NCBI GenBank assembly: GCA_022564935.1
Contig: JADFKM010000026.1
Location: 1-26,527 of the forward strand
DNA from: Candidatus Dadabacteria bacterium
GTDB lineage: Bacteria; Desulfobacterota_D; UBA1144; Nemesobacterales; JADFKM01
Direction: 5' to 3'
Length of the DNA: 26,527 bases
Below are positions 1 to 8,250 of this stretch, one piece after another. A program made the position numbers and the translations under genes. How positions within the stretch are numbered: position 1 is the first letter of the stretch; each line of letters starts with the position of its first letter. Below the pieces are notes generated by a model. The model was not told the DNA's origin. It saw only the letters and a program-made list of their open reading frames with translations, and made no database searches.

Positions 1-45
1 GAGGGGTTTTCAATCCATTACCGCAGGAGAGGGAGCCGCCACAGG

Positions 46-2859
46 TCACATCCAGCTCCCGAAATAAACGAAAGGAGCCCAGAAAAAGGGCTGGCCGTAA
101 CGGTCATCGCGCTTAATCAACGCAATCTGAGCTTTGCGGAAAGCCTCATATATAGGTTCTCCCCCCTTGATTCCCTTGTAAAACTCCTCCATAAGAGTGG
201 AGGTAGCCTCATCATGTATCTCCCACAACGTGGCCACAACGGACTGAGCGCCCACCCACGTAAAGGCTAGCGCCAGGCTTGCGAGCTGTGTCTCGGCGGT
301 CTGACCGCTGGAATGCTCCAGGGCGGTCTCGCACGCCGACAGCACCACCAGCTTTTTGTCGTCGATCAGAGGTAGTCCCGTAATGTCGAAAGTGCTGAGA
401 CTGCCCACATCGTGCGGGGCCAGCAGTATCTGCGGCCCCTCCTCGGAGAAAATACCGTGGGCCGCGAGGTGCGTTATCTGGTTATTCCCCCATGTTTTTA
501 TAAAGTTGGCCTTGGTCGCATCGCTCTCAACAAACACGCGCGTGTCGGGAAAGACGTCCTTTATGGTGAGCACCTCCTTTTTGGAGTGCGGGATATCGAG
601 CTTCGGGTCGTTGAGAGCCGGGTTGCCGAAGGCGACTATCTTATTTGCCCCGGTGCTTGAGGAGCGGCCTAGCACGACGTTGAGGTAGTTCGTGTTTGTC
701 ATGTAAACGATGTTTTTCTGCTCCAGGAAGAACTGGAGTCCTCCACCGGGCATCTCGCGGGCAAGCGCCTGAAACGGCAGGTAGTGGAGAACGGAAAACG
801 GGACAATGCCAACTGTGTCGACATCAGAAATGTCATCTAAAATGGGACCTACCAGGTATCCGTACAAACGCATCGATAACGTTTTCAGCGGGAGCACGTA
901 AGAGGAGAAATCTTCCTTGGATCCGCCCTCACCCGCCCCGCGCCAGTTGTTTGTGGCGGCGTAACGGCTCTTCCGTATTATTTTTCTGAAATCTGAGACC
1001 ATCTGCTCAAGGTCGGCCTTAGGGATGGAGACGCTCTTAATAGACAGGCCGTTTCGTTTGGCCACGAACACGTATGTCTCTGCGTCGGTGACGAAGTATT
1101 CGACAATCGCAAAACCGCGAGGGATGGCGCCGCTTTGGATAAGAGTGGAGAACGTCTGCGGTGACACGGCTAGGAGATTGTAGGCTCGGGGGTTCTCGGT
1201 CATGAGCTTAAAGGTCACCCTGTTAAACTCCTCCCGGGTTCTGGCCAGGTGTTTTGTAAGATTTGCGATCTTTTCGGGGTCGGGAAGGAATTTAGCCCTT
1301 TCCTTGGCAAGCTCGTAGCTCATCGACGTCTCTGAGGCAGAGAGCTCATCGTACTGCCTTATGAGACCCCTGGTCTTCTCGTCGAATGAATCCAGCCCGC
1401 TGTTCAGAAGGCTCTCCCTCAGTCTCTTGGATCTGCTCCTTTCAATGTAGTGGAGGGCCTGCTCTTTCTTCCCCGTCTTTACAAGCAGAGACACGAGCCT
1501 TTCGTAGAGCTTCGAGTTCACTTCACTAAACAGGCTAAGGGCCTCCTGCTCCCCGGCTATGTCCCTGCGTATGGACTCGAACACATCCACCGCTTCTTTG
1601 TAGTTCTTCTCGGCCTCAGCGAGATTGCCCCTTCGCTCCAGGTACTTGCCCTTTCCATACAGAGCCACCCGAACCCACTCCCTGTCGCCAAGCTCCCTGT
1701 AAATAGAGATGGCTTTGTCGAAGCTCGCGTAAGAAGAGTCCCAATCCTCAAGCTCCCCCTCCAAATAGCCGATGTTGTTGTATTCCCGGGCTATCCTGTC
1801 CTTAAAGCCAAGCTCATTGAAAACGGCCAGGGCGGAGTTATAAAGGGCCAGGGCATCTGAGTATTTGCCCTCAGCGTATTTGACCTCCCCCAGGTAGTTC
1901 AGGTTAACCGCTTCCATTACGCGGTCTTTGTTCTTCCTGCTCATCTCAAGTGAGCGCTCCATGTGCTTGGCTGCCAATTCGTAACTGCCGAGCTCTTTGT
2001 AAAGCTCCCCTATCACGCTCAGGTTCACAGCGGTCCTGTCCTTCAGCTTGAGCTTTTTGCTGAGTTTAAGCGCCTCTTTGTACCGCTTGAGCGCTTCTTC
2101 GAAGCTGCCCTGATGTCTGTATACGACCCCGGTTGCGGCAAGCGCCTCGGCCTTAAGCGCCTTGTCTCCGGCAGAATCCGCCGCAGAGATGGCGGAGCTC
2201 AGATAATCCAGGGATTTCCTATAGTTCCTGAGGCGGAAGTTGATGACGCCGAGGTTAAGGAATGCTCGCCCCCTCTCCTGGTCGCTGTCTATTTTTTCAC
2301 TTATATCAAGGGCGCGTTCAAGAATGCCTATCGCCCCGTTATAGTCCCCCATGTAGCTGGTGAAAACTGCGACGTTGCTGAGGTTTCGGGCCTCCCCGGC
2401 CATGTCGCCTATCTCTTGTTGTATAACAAGGGCTTTATTGAACAGCTCTATGCCTTCGGGGTACTCGCCGCGGTCGGTGGAGATGATGGCTAGGAAGCTA
2501 AGGCTTTGGGCGAGGCCTTCCTTATTGCCTAGGGCTTCGTTTATATCAAGGGCTGAAGAAAAATAAGCGAGGGAGTCCTCGAGGCGTCTTTTGCTGTAGA
2601 GCAGGCGTCCGCCGTTGGCAATTATAGCTGCGATCTCCGCCCTGTCCTCCCCGGTCGCAGCCTGCGACGTCTCTACGAGCTCGTCGAGCGCAGCAGAGTA
2701 GTCTTTCTTATCGAAAAGCTTTGCAGCATCTTTGGCCAGGCGCGCAATACGTTTTTCTTTTATCTTACCCTGAGCCTCTTGCCCGCCCGAGGGCAAAAGG
2801 ACGAAAAACAGGGGAATCAAAAGGCAAATTAGGGCCACTCTGGAATTAAGGCGTCTCAT
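46..2859 (-). CDS. Exported TPR-CHAT protein (caspase-like protease family)
   Basis: About 937 aa. The N-terminus from the ATG at 2859 is a clear signal peptide (Arg-Arg, then a long Leu/Ile/Phe stretch ending near Pro-Ser-Gly-Gly), so the mature protein should be outside the cytoplasm. Residues from roughly 40 to 430 are tandem ~40-residue TPR repeats of the A-x-x-x-L-G/A-x-x-x-x-x-G-E-Y/D-x-x-A type, with a coiled-coil-like spacer after them. The last ~300 residues form a CHAT domain with the His-Cys dyad visible: His801 in HLAAHG and Cys843 in LSACET, followed by the typical SVVATLWEI block and a FWAPFVYFG ending. CHAT domains belong to the caspase/separase clan of cysteine peptidases. TPR-CHAT proteins are widespread in bacteria and mostly lack assigned substrates. 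The frame continues upstream to a TTG at 2928, but that start lacks a close SD and would bury the signal peptide. No obvious partner gene lies beside it. Family assignment is firm; the substrate is unknown. Confidence 0.93.
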   Translation of the reverse strand: MRRLNSRVALICLLIPLFFVLLPSGGQEAQGKIKEKRIARLAKDAAKLFDKKDYSAALDELVETSQAATGEDRAEIAAIIANGGRLLYSKRRLEDSLAYFSSALDINEALGNKEGLAQSLSFLAIISTDRGEYPEGIELFNKALVIQQEIGDMAGEARNLSNVAVFTSYMGDYNGAIGILERALDISEKIDSDQERGRAFLNLGVINFRLRNYRKSLDYLSSAISAADSAGDKALKAEALAATGVVYRHQGSFEEALKRYKEALKLSKKLKLKDRTAVNLSVIGELYKELGSYELAAKHMERSLEMSRKNKDRVMEAVNLNYLGEVKYAEGKYSDALALYNSALAVFNELGFKDRIAREYNNIGYLEGELEDWDSSYASFDKAISIYRELGDREWVRVALYGKGKYLERRGNLAEAEKNYKEAVDVFESIRRDIAGEQEALSLFSEVNSKLYERLVSLLVKTGKKEQALHYIERSRSKRLRESLLNSGLDSFDEKTRGLIRQYDELSASETSMSYELAKERAKFLPDPEKIANLTKHLARTREEFNRVTFKLMTENPRAYNLLAVSPQTFSTLIQSGAIPRGFAIVEYFVTDAETYVFVAKRNGLSIKSVSIPKADLEQMVSDFRKIIRKSRYAATNNWRGAGEGGSKEDFSSYVLPLKTLSMRLYGYLVGPILDDISDVDTVGIVPFSVLHYLPFQALAREMPGGGLQFFLEQKNIVYMTNTNYLNVVLGRSSSTGANKIVAFGNPALNDPKLDIPHSKKEVLTIKDVFPDTRVFVESDATKANFIKTWGNNQITHLAAHGIFSEEGPQILLAPHDVGSLSTFDITGLPLIDDKKLVVLSACETALEHSSGQTAETQLASLALAFTWVGAQSVVATLWEIHDEATSTLMEEFYKGIKGGEPIYEAFRKAQIALIKRDDRYGQPFFWAPFVYFGSWM

Positions 2860-3195
2860 CTCTTTGTACCGTCGGTGTGTCTTACATCGAAAATATATAA
2901 GAGGTCTAATATTAAGTTTAAGCCACAAGCGCTTCAGTTAAAAGCCTCCCCGCTAAATCAAGCCCTAATAACGGTTATGAAAAGCGGCATGGGATTCCTA
3001 AGGGCTTTGCGCTCCCATACGGCGGGCGACCTTCGTTGTCGGAGGAATTTTCGGGGGACGGACTCACTACACATGCCAATGACCTGCATCGCCACCTCTA
3101 TCCTTACACGCCCACAAAGGCGCGCAGACAGCGCCGCGGGCTACTCAGCCCCGAAATCGGCGACGAAAAGACCAACTGGAAACGAGAGTCCGGTG
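2860..3195. other. Intergenic stretch, no supported gene
   Basis: This region lies upstream of the TPR-CHAT gene. It is A+T-rich near 2880-2920, where that gene's promoter should lie, but I see no convincing -35/-10 pair. A plus-strand frame (about 3070-3208, ending in TAG) is open without an SD or recognisable domain. I cannot assign it. Confidence 0.4.
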
Positions 3196-3459
3196 TCATC
3201 TCCAATTAGGAACCTGAGTGGGGTCATACTTCCGTTGCTCGATAACGGTTCTGCCCGCAAACTCGAAAGAAGTGAGGCCGAGACCGCCGCCGGGAACGAC
3301 CAGGATTGCCGCAAGGGGAAGCAGCTTGGGACTGAGTAAGGCTAGAAGACCCGCGGCGCATGATACGAACGACAAAGATAAGATAAGGAGCTTAAACCTT
3401 AGGCTCGATTTCGAAACAAAGCGCCTGAATTTAGAAAGTCCCATCCCCTTTAGCCTCAC
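3196..3459 (-). CDS. Small hypothetical membrane protein
   Basis: About 87 aa from a GTG at 3459 that has AAGG roughly ten bases upstream; an internal ATG at 3444 (MGLSKF...) is an alternative start. A basic N-terminal segment (Lys/Arg/Ser rich) is followed by two closely spaced hydrophobic stretches (LLILSLSFVSCAAGLLALL and LLPLAAILVVPGGGLGL), consistent with a helical hairpin in the inner membrane, then a short polar tail. No family recognised. It sits alone between the TPR-CHAT gene and the alpha/beta hydrolase, all on the same strand. The membrane-protein composition argues for a real gene, but a weak start and lack of recognised homology keep confidence moderate. Confidence 0.4.
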   Translation of the reverse strand: MRLKGMGLSKFRRFVSKSSLRFKLLILSLSFVSCAAGLLALLSPKLLPLAAILVVPGGGLGLTSFEFAGRTVIEQRKYDPTQVPNWR

Positions 3460-3655
3460 CGCTAGAATCCTTGCCCTACTATAATATTCATAGCAAATAT
3501 TAATACAATATGTCAATACAAAACAGGCTGTGCGCCGGAATTGTCTTTAAAATTCTGGTTTCTAATAAAGGGCAACTGCGTGTCTATATGAACAGCGCAA
3601 CGGGGCGGCGATGCCGGAAACTCAAGGAGAGGCGCTCAGGGAGGGGGGCCGGGTA

Positions 3656-4726
3656 TTACGGCCGCGGCTCGGGGGCTTTATCGCCTTTGCCCGTAGCTAG
3701 GGAGACCGCAAGCCTTACTCCCGAGGCTGCAAGGGCGGGGTCGTTTAAAAGCACGTTGTTACTTGCGCGGGTGGAAACGAGGCCCACGCCTTTTTTCGAT
3801 ATGCCGGGAATTTCGCTCTGCAGTCTCATCCACCGTGAGTTCACCTCCTGGAGATTGAGCTCAGGCGGGAGCACCTCGTCGGATACATACAGCTTCCTGG
3901 CGGATATCGTAACGAAGGGGAGGTTTCCAAGGCCGCCCGCCTTTCTTGAGAGGTCGGCAACTTCAAGGAGATGGGATTTCTCGCTCAGCACCGTTTCGTA
4001 ATATGAAGGTATCGACATCTGTGCGGTGTACAGGGGCTCGTCACTTTTAATGACGTTTTCCGTCAGGCCGTGATAGTTTCTGAAAATGGTTCTGAGAAGG
4101 CCGAGACGCGAGCCGAATATTATCATTGGGTATAGGTCGTCGATGTTGTAAGAGAGGACTTGTTCGAGCACCGGAATAAAATCCTCGTGGGGCGTGTCTA
4201 TCAACACCAGGCCGAGCACATCGAGAGGGTAGTTCTTCGCATATATCTTCATGGTCAATCCGGCAACCGAATGCCCAACGAGCAATACGGGCTCTTTTAT
4301 CCCCGCCTTTCTTAGAAGCATATGCAGGTTCTCGACCGTATTTATTCCCATGCCCGCACCGGGGTCGGGCTCGCTCCAGCCGTATCCAGGCCTGTCGTAC
4401 ACACATACCCTGTTGGTCTTGGAAAGCTCTGTTTGCAGATTGGTCAAAAATATCGACCAGGAGCCGATGCCGGAGTCCATAATAATGGTCGGCTCCCCCT
4501 CTCCAATGCAGCTCATGTGGAGATATATCAACCCTACTTTATACAGACGGCCCGGTGGGGGGAATCTTAAGGCGTCTCTGGCGGTTAAGACACGCTGATA
4601 GACCATGCCTGCAGCGGCCAGCAGCATAAACAGCATGAGAGTCACTAGCACTATAAGAGCCGTCCACCACCAGAAACTGCGAAGAGCCTGGGCAGTTTGG
4701 CTTGGATGCAGGGGGCGGTCAGTCAT
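3656..4726 (-). CDS. Membrane-anchored alpha/beta hydrolase-fold protein, catalytic His apparently lost
   Basis: 356 aa. A short cytoplasmic N-terminus is followed by one strong transmembrane helix (residues ~18-42, Trp-rich entry), then an alpha/beta hydrolase domain. Visible motifs: the oxyanion-loop region MDSGIGSWS (83-91), YDRPGYGWS (110-118) and the nucleophile elbow GHSVAG with Ser153. These match the large alpha/beta hydrolase-1 group. In that group the catalytic His falls in a late S-G-H-x-x-x-x-D-x-P motif; here the corresponding stretch reads S-N-N-V-L-L-N-D-P, with Asn324 where His is expected. The protein may therefore be inactive, or use another His. The ATG at 4726 has no strong SD. 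The C-terminal ~25 residues are Ala/Gly/Lys/Pro-rich. Substrate unknown. Confidence 0.88.
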   Translation of the reverse strand: MTDRPLHPSQTAQALRSFWWWTALIVLVTLMLFMLLAAAGMVYQRVLTARDALRFPPPGRLYKVGLIYLHMSCIGEGEPTIIMDSGIGSWSIFLTNLQTELSKTNRVCVYDRPGYGWSEPDPGAGMGINTVENLHMLLRKAGIKEPVLLVGHSVAGLTMKIYAKNYPLDVLGLVLIDTPHEDFIPVLEQVLSYNIDDLYPMIIFGSRLGLLRTIFRNYHGLTENVIKSDEPLYTAQMSIPSYYETVLSEKSHLLEVADLSRKAGGLGNLPFVTISARKLYVSDEVLPPELNLQEVNSRWMRLQSEIPGISKKGVGLVSTRASNNVLLNDPALAASGVRLAVSLATGKGDKAPEPRP

Positions 4727-5081
4727 ATCTAAACTTGCCGGGTAAGGGAGAAAAACTTCCCAGTAGGAATTGCAGAGGTGCTACACGGTGAATCAGCGCA
4801 TCTAGAAGAGGTATTCCCCCGAAATCAATTCCATTCCTCACAGCGCATCAAAATTATATCATAACAACGGCTACGGAGGTAATCACCCGGCTCTCCGTAA
4901 ACCCGTCATATGAAGAAGGAATTTGGATGAAATGTTTACCGGGTCCATCAATTGGCATAATATCTCATCCGAATCATTACCATTGATTAGACGAAACATT
5001 CATTCGATAATTTCCCATAAATAATGAAATAGCGAATTATGAAGTATACTTTTTTAGATAATCTATTCCGTCGAGGTTTAA
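4727..5081. other. Intergenic region with one hairpin and the DUF4124 gene leader
   Basis: No gene seen. A perfect 7-bp inverted repeat (TACGGAG at 4872-4878 and CTCCGTA at 4893-4899, 14-nt loop) could form a hairpin; it has no T-run, so it is not an obvious terminator. From about 4950 the sequence becomes A+T-rich and should hold the promoter of the gene starting at 5082; TATACT at 5045-5050 is a candidate -10, without a good -35. GAGG at 5073-5076 is the SD for that gene. Confidence 0.45.
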
Positions 5082-5633
5082 ATGAAGGGTCTTCTCAGTA
5101 CGGCATTCGCCACAGTCTTGTTTATTTCGCTTGTCCTCACGCTTTCAACCTGCCCCGGTGCCGCCGAACAGCTTTTCTGGTGGGTCGATGACCAGGGGAT
5201 TATTCACTACACAAACCAGCTTTTCACAATACCCGCTGAAAAGCAGCTCGAATCCTTCAATGACAGGATTGAAGGGGTGGTAGTCGAGGACAGGTTTGAT
5301 GAAGAAGTTGAAGAGGGGCTTGAGGAAGGCGCTCAACCTACGGCAGCCGCCCCCGCTCCGGCAAACCCGACAACCGGGCCGCCGACCATGACCGAAGATG
5401 ACGCTCTCAGCGCTAGAAACCAAATAAGGGCGCTGGCAGCCAACGAGAAGGCGATCCGAAAAATCATAGAAGAGAAAGAGGATAAGCTTGAAAAATACAG
5501 GGACGATGGATACGGGCCGAGCGACATAGCATACCTGGAGCAGGACATCAAAACCCTCCATAGACAGCTGCAGCCGCTGCAAGAAAAAAGGGCGGAGATG
5601 GAAGCCGCCCTCGCCTCGACAAGGCCGAAGTAG
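5082..5633 (+). CDS. DUF4124-domain exported protein with C-terminal coiled coil
   Basis: 183 aa. Residues 1-28 form a signal peptide (MKGLL..., hydrophobic core, then GAAEQ); Cys24 sits near the cleavage region but the surrounding residues are not a convincing lipobox. Residues ~32-56 match the DUF4124 core: a Trp pair, then D-x-x-G-x-x-HYTN. An acidic segment (DRFDEEVEEGLEEG), an Ala/Pro linker (~85-105) and a charged heptad-rich helix (~110-180, many Glu/Lys/Leu) follow, probably a coiled coil. DUF4124 proteins are envelope proteins of unknown function, common in Proteobacteria. The start is supported by GAGG five bases before ATG. It is transcribed divergently from the hydrolase and looks monocistronic. 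Confidence 0.85.
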   Translation: MKGLLSTAFATVLFISLVLTLSTCPGAAEQLFWWVDDQGIIHYTNQLFTIPAEKQLESFNDRIEGVVVEDRFDEEVEEGLEEGAQPTAAAPAPANPTTGPPTMTEDDALSARNQIRALAANEKAIRKIIEEKEDKLEKYRDDGYGPSDIAYLEQDIKTLHRQLQPLQEKRAEMEAALASTRPK

Positions 5634-5772
5634 CGCCCTCGCCCTCAAATATAACTCCACTTATATATATGCCGCGCAGGAATATAAACTCACTCCGTGC
5701 ACCCTGTGTCGTACCCTATTACTGTCACTACCAATAGCTGAACTCAAGTGCGGTGGAGCGGCGGCAAACTCC

Positions 5773-5952
5773 TCAATACACTTCGAACCCGTTTAAGAAC
5801 TCGGTAAAATCGTTATAGAAACTTCTAAAGAGTCCTTGTGTAGTGAACGTGATGACCTGATAGGTGCCATTATCGTGGGAGTAATAGTAACCGTAGTAGG
5901 TTATCGGAATCCCCTCTACGGTGCAGCCCCTTGTTAGCGCTGTGTTTCTCTA
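5773..5952 (-). pseudogene. 3' remnant of an unidentified gene
   Basis: Reading the minus strand from an in-frame TAG near 5952 down to TGA at 5773-5775 gives about 58 codons that look strongly protein-like: a G-I-P-I-T-YYGYYYS stretch, then TYQVITFTTQGLF and a D-F-x-E-F-L-N-G-F ending. This reads as the C-terminal end of a larger soluble or exported protein, possibly with a beta-strand then a final helix. There is no start codon with an SD, and the frame is closed upstream exactly where a transposase relic begins on the other strand. I infer that an insertion and later deletion removed the rest of the gene. The family is not recognised. Confidence 0.5.
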
Positions 5953-5955
5953 GTC

Positions 5956-6190
5956 ATGTTTTACCTTAATCTCATACCGTTTGACGTGCTCCGAGAAGAA
6001 GTTGCGTCCCCATCCGACGAGTTTTCCGGATTCATCGAAAACTTTTGGGGTTTCGCAAAAACCAAGCTCAAAAGGTACTATGGAGTAAGCAGGAAGCATT
6101 ACTATTCGTTCTTGAAAGAAATGAAGATTCAAGGGTGCTTACAAGGAATATTTTGAAAAGAAGTTAGTGTTCTTCTATACAAGCTCCTAA
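5956..6190 (+). mobile_element. Relic of an IS1595-type transposase (C-terminal end), frameshifted
   Basis: From about 6028 the plus strand encodes G-F-IENFWGFAKTKLKRYYGVS followed by RKHYYSFLKEM, the conserved C-terminal block of ISXO2/IS1595-family DDE transposases (typical form IESFWSFAKRRL...GV...F..HLKE.EFRFN). After the Glu-Met near 6123 the homology jumps to another frame (RFKGAYKEYFEKKL, about 6125-6166, stop TAA at 6188-6190), so there is an indel at about 6121-6125. The catalytic N-terminal two thirds and both ends of the element are missing. No terminal inverted repeats or target duplication were recognised. This is a dead fragment, not an active element. Confidence 0.72.
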
Positions 6191-6324
6191 TATTAACACC
6201 ATTAACGAGTTTTAAAACACCCAGGCTGTTTAAGGGTTAAATCATCCGTACGAGGACTGCCGACCCGGCCCGGAAAGCGTAAAGACATACTAACAAGGTT
6301 GACCCCTTTGACCCACCCATCCGC

Positions 6325-7566
6325 TCACTCCCCAGCGCCCGCGATTAAGTACTTCACGGTTAGGCCCTGCACGAGGATTGAGAACACAACGACGGAGTAG
6401 GTCATCGTGAGTATTACGTCCCTCTCCGGCCCTGTGGGAAGGGAAAGAGCAAGAGCCACCGAGATGCCGCCCCTGAGGCCTCCCCAGGTGAGTATCTTAA
6501 TGGCGTTGGGGCTGAATGTGCGCCTCAGGAACTTAAAGAGCCATATTGGAATTCCAATAACTGCGAACCGGGCCAAAAGCACTATGGGAATCGAGAGCAG
6601 CCCGGCGGCGAGAAACGTTCTTGAGAGCGTGACGAGCAGTATCTCGAACCCGATCAGCACGAACAGCACGGCGTTGAGCACCTCGTCGATAAGCTCCCAG
6701 AAGGTGTCGAGGTTCTTGCGCGTCTCTTCGCTCATCCCGAACTGCCGCCCGTGGTTGCCTATCAAAAGGCCCGCGAACACTATTGCTATCGGGCCCGAGA
6801 CGTGAAGAGAAAGGGCGAGCGCGTATCCCCCGGTCACGAGCCCCAAGGTGAGCAGAACCTCCACCTGGTAGTTGTCAACGCTCTTTATCATCAGATATGT
6901 GAGCCAGCCGAGCGCCAGGCCGAGTGCCGCCCCGCCGAAGATCTCCTCGGCGAACAGAAGCCCGACCTCACCCGGATGGACTTCATTGCCGCCGCTCAAC
7001 GCAACGGCAAGGATGGTGATGAACACCACAACGCCAATGCCGTCGTTAAACAGGGACTCGCCGGTAATCTTGGTCTCAAGGCTCTTGGGGGCGTTGTAGC
7101 GCTTCAGTATGGAGAGCACCGCAATCGGGTCGGTCGGGGATATGAGGGCGCCGAAGAGAAGGCAGTAGATAAAGGGAAGGCCGAGGCCCAGCCACAGGGA
7201 GAGGGCGTAGGAGACGCCGCCCACGATGAGAGTGGAGAGCAGAACCCCCAGGGTGGCGAATGTGCCTATCTCCCACTTCTTCTCGAGGAGGTCGTTTACG
7301 TTCACGTGCAGCGAGCCGGCGAAGAGCAGGAAGCTCAGCATCCCATGCATAAGGGCCCGGCTGAAGTCTATGCCGCCCACCAGGGCCTCGGCCTGCTCCC
7401 GCACGGCACTTATGCCAGCAGCGCCAAGGATTATGAGCACGAGGGAAAGCACGAGGGATATAAGCATCACCCCAATGGCTGTGGGGAGCTTTATGTAGCG
7501 GTAGTTCAAGAAGCTGAACAGGGCGGCTATTGTGATTACGACCGCCGCAATGTCAAATATATCCAT
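6325..7566 (-). CDS. Na+/H+ antiporter, CPA1/NhaP type
   Basis: 413 aa, highly hydrophobic with about 12 predicted transmembrane helices. The family signatures are clear: LISPTDPIAVLSILK (ion-translocation region, Asp146) and TGESLFNDGIGVVVF with the Asn174-Asp175 pair typical of electroneutral CPA1 exchangers. The C-terminus (ILTWGGLRGGISVALALSLP) carries the conserved WGGLRGG motif. It exchanges Na+ (or K+) for H+ across the inner membrane, serving pH and salt homeostasis. ATG at 7566 is preceded by GGAAAG. It lies 17 bp downstream of a small membrane protein gene on the same strand, suggesting co-transcription. There is no long cytoplasmic C-terminal regulatory domain. The ion specificity cannot be read from sequence. 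Confidence 0.95.
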   Translation of the reverse strand: MDIFDIAAVVITIAALFSFLNYRYIKLPTAIGVMLISLVLSLVLIILGAAGISAVREQAEALVGGIDFSRALMHGMLSFLLFAGSLHVNVNDLLEKKWEIGTFATLGVLLSTLIVGGVSYALSLWLGLGLPFIYCLLFGALISPTDPIAVLSILKRYNAPKSLETKITGESLFNDGIGVVVFITILAVALSGGNEVHPGEVGLLFAEEIFGGAALGLALGWLTYLMIKSVDNYQVEVLLTLGLVTGGYALALSLHVSGPIAIVFAGLLIGNHGRQFGMSEETRKNLDTFWELIDEVLNAVLFVLIGFEILLVTLSRTFLAAGLLSIPIVLLARFAVIGIPIWLFKFLRRTFSPNAIKILTWGGLRGGISVALALSLPTGPERDVILTMTYSVVVFSILVQGLTVKYLIAGAGE

Positions 7567-7583
7567 AACTTTCCGTCTGAGCT

Positions 7584-7838
7584 TCAGCCGGTGAAATCAG
7601 CGGCCAAGAGTATACTACAATCTGTAATGTCCCCGCCGACCCCTGCCTTATCGAGATACACCAAAATCGGGGCTTCGGGGCTACCCGGCTCGTAGACGAC
7701 CATCGCCCCGGCCACGCCGCCGATACAAAACCCCTCCGAGCGCTTCGGGCCGTAGAACGACGTGCCGAAGTGTGACACAAGAGCTAACAGTCCAAGCACC
7801 AAGAGCGCAGCTACGACGTCAAGAGCTATGACCGCCAA
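7584..7838 (-). CDS. Small single-pass membrane protein upstream of the antiporter
   Basis: 84 aa starting with TTG at 7838, which has a near-perfect SD (GGAGGTGA, six bases before the start); this decides the start. One transmembrane helix near the N-terminus (ALDVVAALLVLGLLALVSHF) is followed by a ~60-residue domain with two Cys (FCIGG and ITDCS) and Gly/Pro-rich segments. No family recognised. It ends 17 bp before the ATG of the CPA1 antiporter and probably shares its transcript, so it may be an accessory or regulatory partner, but that is inferred from position only. Its 5' side abuts the gene scar at 7915-8672. Confidence 0.6.
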   Translation of the reverse strand: MAVIALDVVAALLVLGLLALVSHFGTSFYGPKRSEGFCIGGVAGAMVVYEPGSPEAPILVYLDKAGVGGDITDCSILLAADFTG

Positions 7839-7914
7839 TACTGCTCACCTCCAGATATTCTCCCAGCATTGATGTAAACCGCCCTTACAGTTTCAGCCAA
7901 GAGCAAGCCCCTAT

Positions 7915-8250
7915 TATACTCGTTTTGAAGGCGTAATCCTCGAAGACCAGGTGTGGCCCAAGCGCTGCGGTTACTTCGAGTGAAAGCGCGTAATCCCGGC
8001 CGAGGAGCACATAGAAAATATTCACGCCGCCAGAGAGGCGGGTTACGAAAGCGCGCTCGTCATAATAGCGCGCACCGATGCGCTGACCCCTCTGGGGATG
8101 GAAGAGGCGCTCCGCAGGGGGAGGGCGTACGTCGAGGCGGGCGCGGACGTGCTGTTCGTAGAGGCTCCGCGCTCCGTAGATGAGCTTTCGCAGATCGCCG
8201 AGGCGTTTCCCCATACGCACCTGTTCGCCAACATGGTAGAGGAGCCGTAA
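7915..8250 (+). pseudogene. Internal fragment of an isocitrate lyase/PEP mutase-family gene
   Basis: The plus strand reads, in one frame, FEGVILEDQVWPKRCGYFE, a TGA at 7981-7983, then KRVIPAEEHIENIHAAREAG, later IIARTDALTPLGMEEALRRG, then AYVEAGADVLFVEAPRSVDE and LFANMVE, closing with TAA at 8248-8250. This is the middle of the isocitrate lyase/phosphoenolpyruvate mutase superfamily, closest in style to methylisocitrate lyase or oxaloacetate decarboxylase: the catalytic-loop K-R-C-G and the A-R-T-D-A strand are both visible. The TGA occupies the conserved Gly codon of G-H-x-E-G-K-R. The N-terminal ~110 and C-terminal ~70 residues are absent. No SD or start. It runs antiparallel into the broken DUF945 gene, so both were damaged by one rearrangement (inference). 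Confidence 0.78.

Noticed and set aside
1963-2493. 176-aa plus-strand frame within the TPR-CHAT gene
   Set aside because: It is antisense to well-formed TPR repeats and has no SD or domain.
46-2859. CRISPR-associated CHAT protease (gRAMP/Craspase type)
   Set aside because: The protein has a signal peptide, and no CRISPR repeats or Cas7-like gene occur in the window.
2860-2928. Upstream TTG start of the TPR-CHAT gene
   Set aside because: It would place a charged 23-residue extension before the signal peptide and has no close SD.
3196-3235. Shared GGGGTCATA word here and near 10515 as a dispersed repeat
   Set aside because: The match is only about nine bases, with unrelated flanks.
6751-7695. 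314-aa plus-strand open frame opposite the antiporter
   Set aside because: It is antisense to a clear CPA1 antiporter and the small upstream gene, with His/Gln/Glu-rich low-complexity composition typical of shadow frames.
7981-7983. TGA in place of a conserved Gly codon, suggesting UGA-to-Gly recoding
   Set aside because: Several intact genes here (TPR-CHAT, slt) terminate at TGA, and the fragment is truncated at both ends, so a normal stop mutation in a pseudogene is the simpler reading.
8043-8245. C-terminal part of the 215-codon minus-strand frame as a genuine protein domain
   Set aside because: It is the antisense strand of an isocitrate lyase-family fragment and has Ser/Ala/Arg-rich composition.
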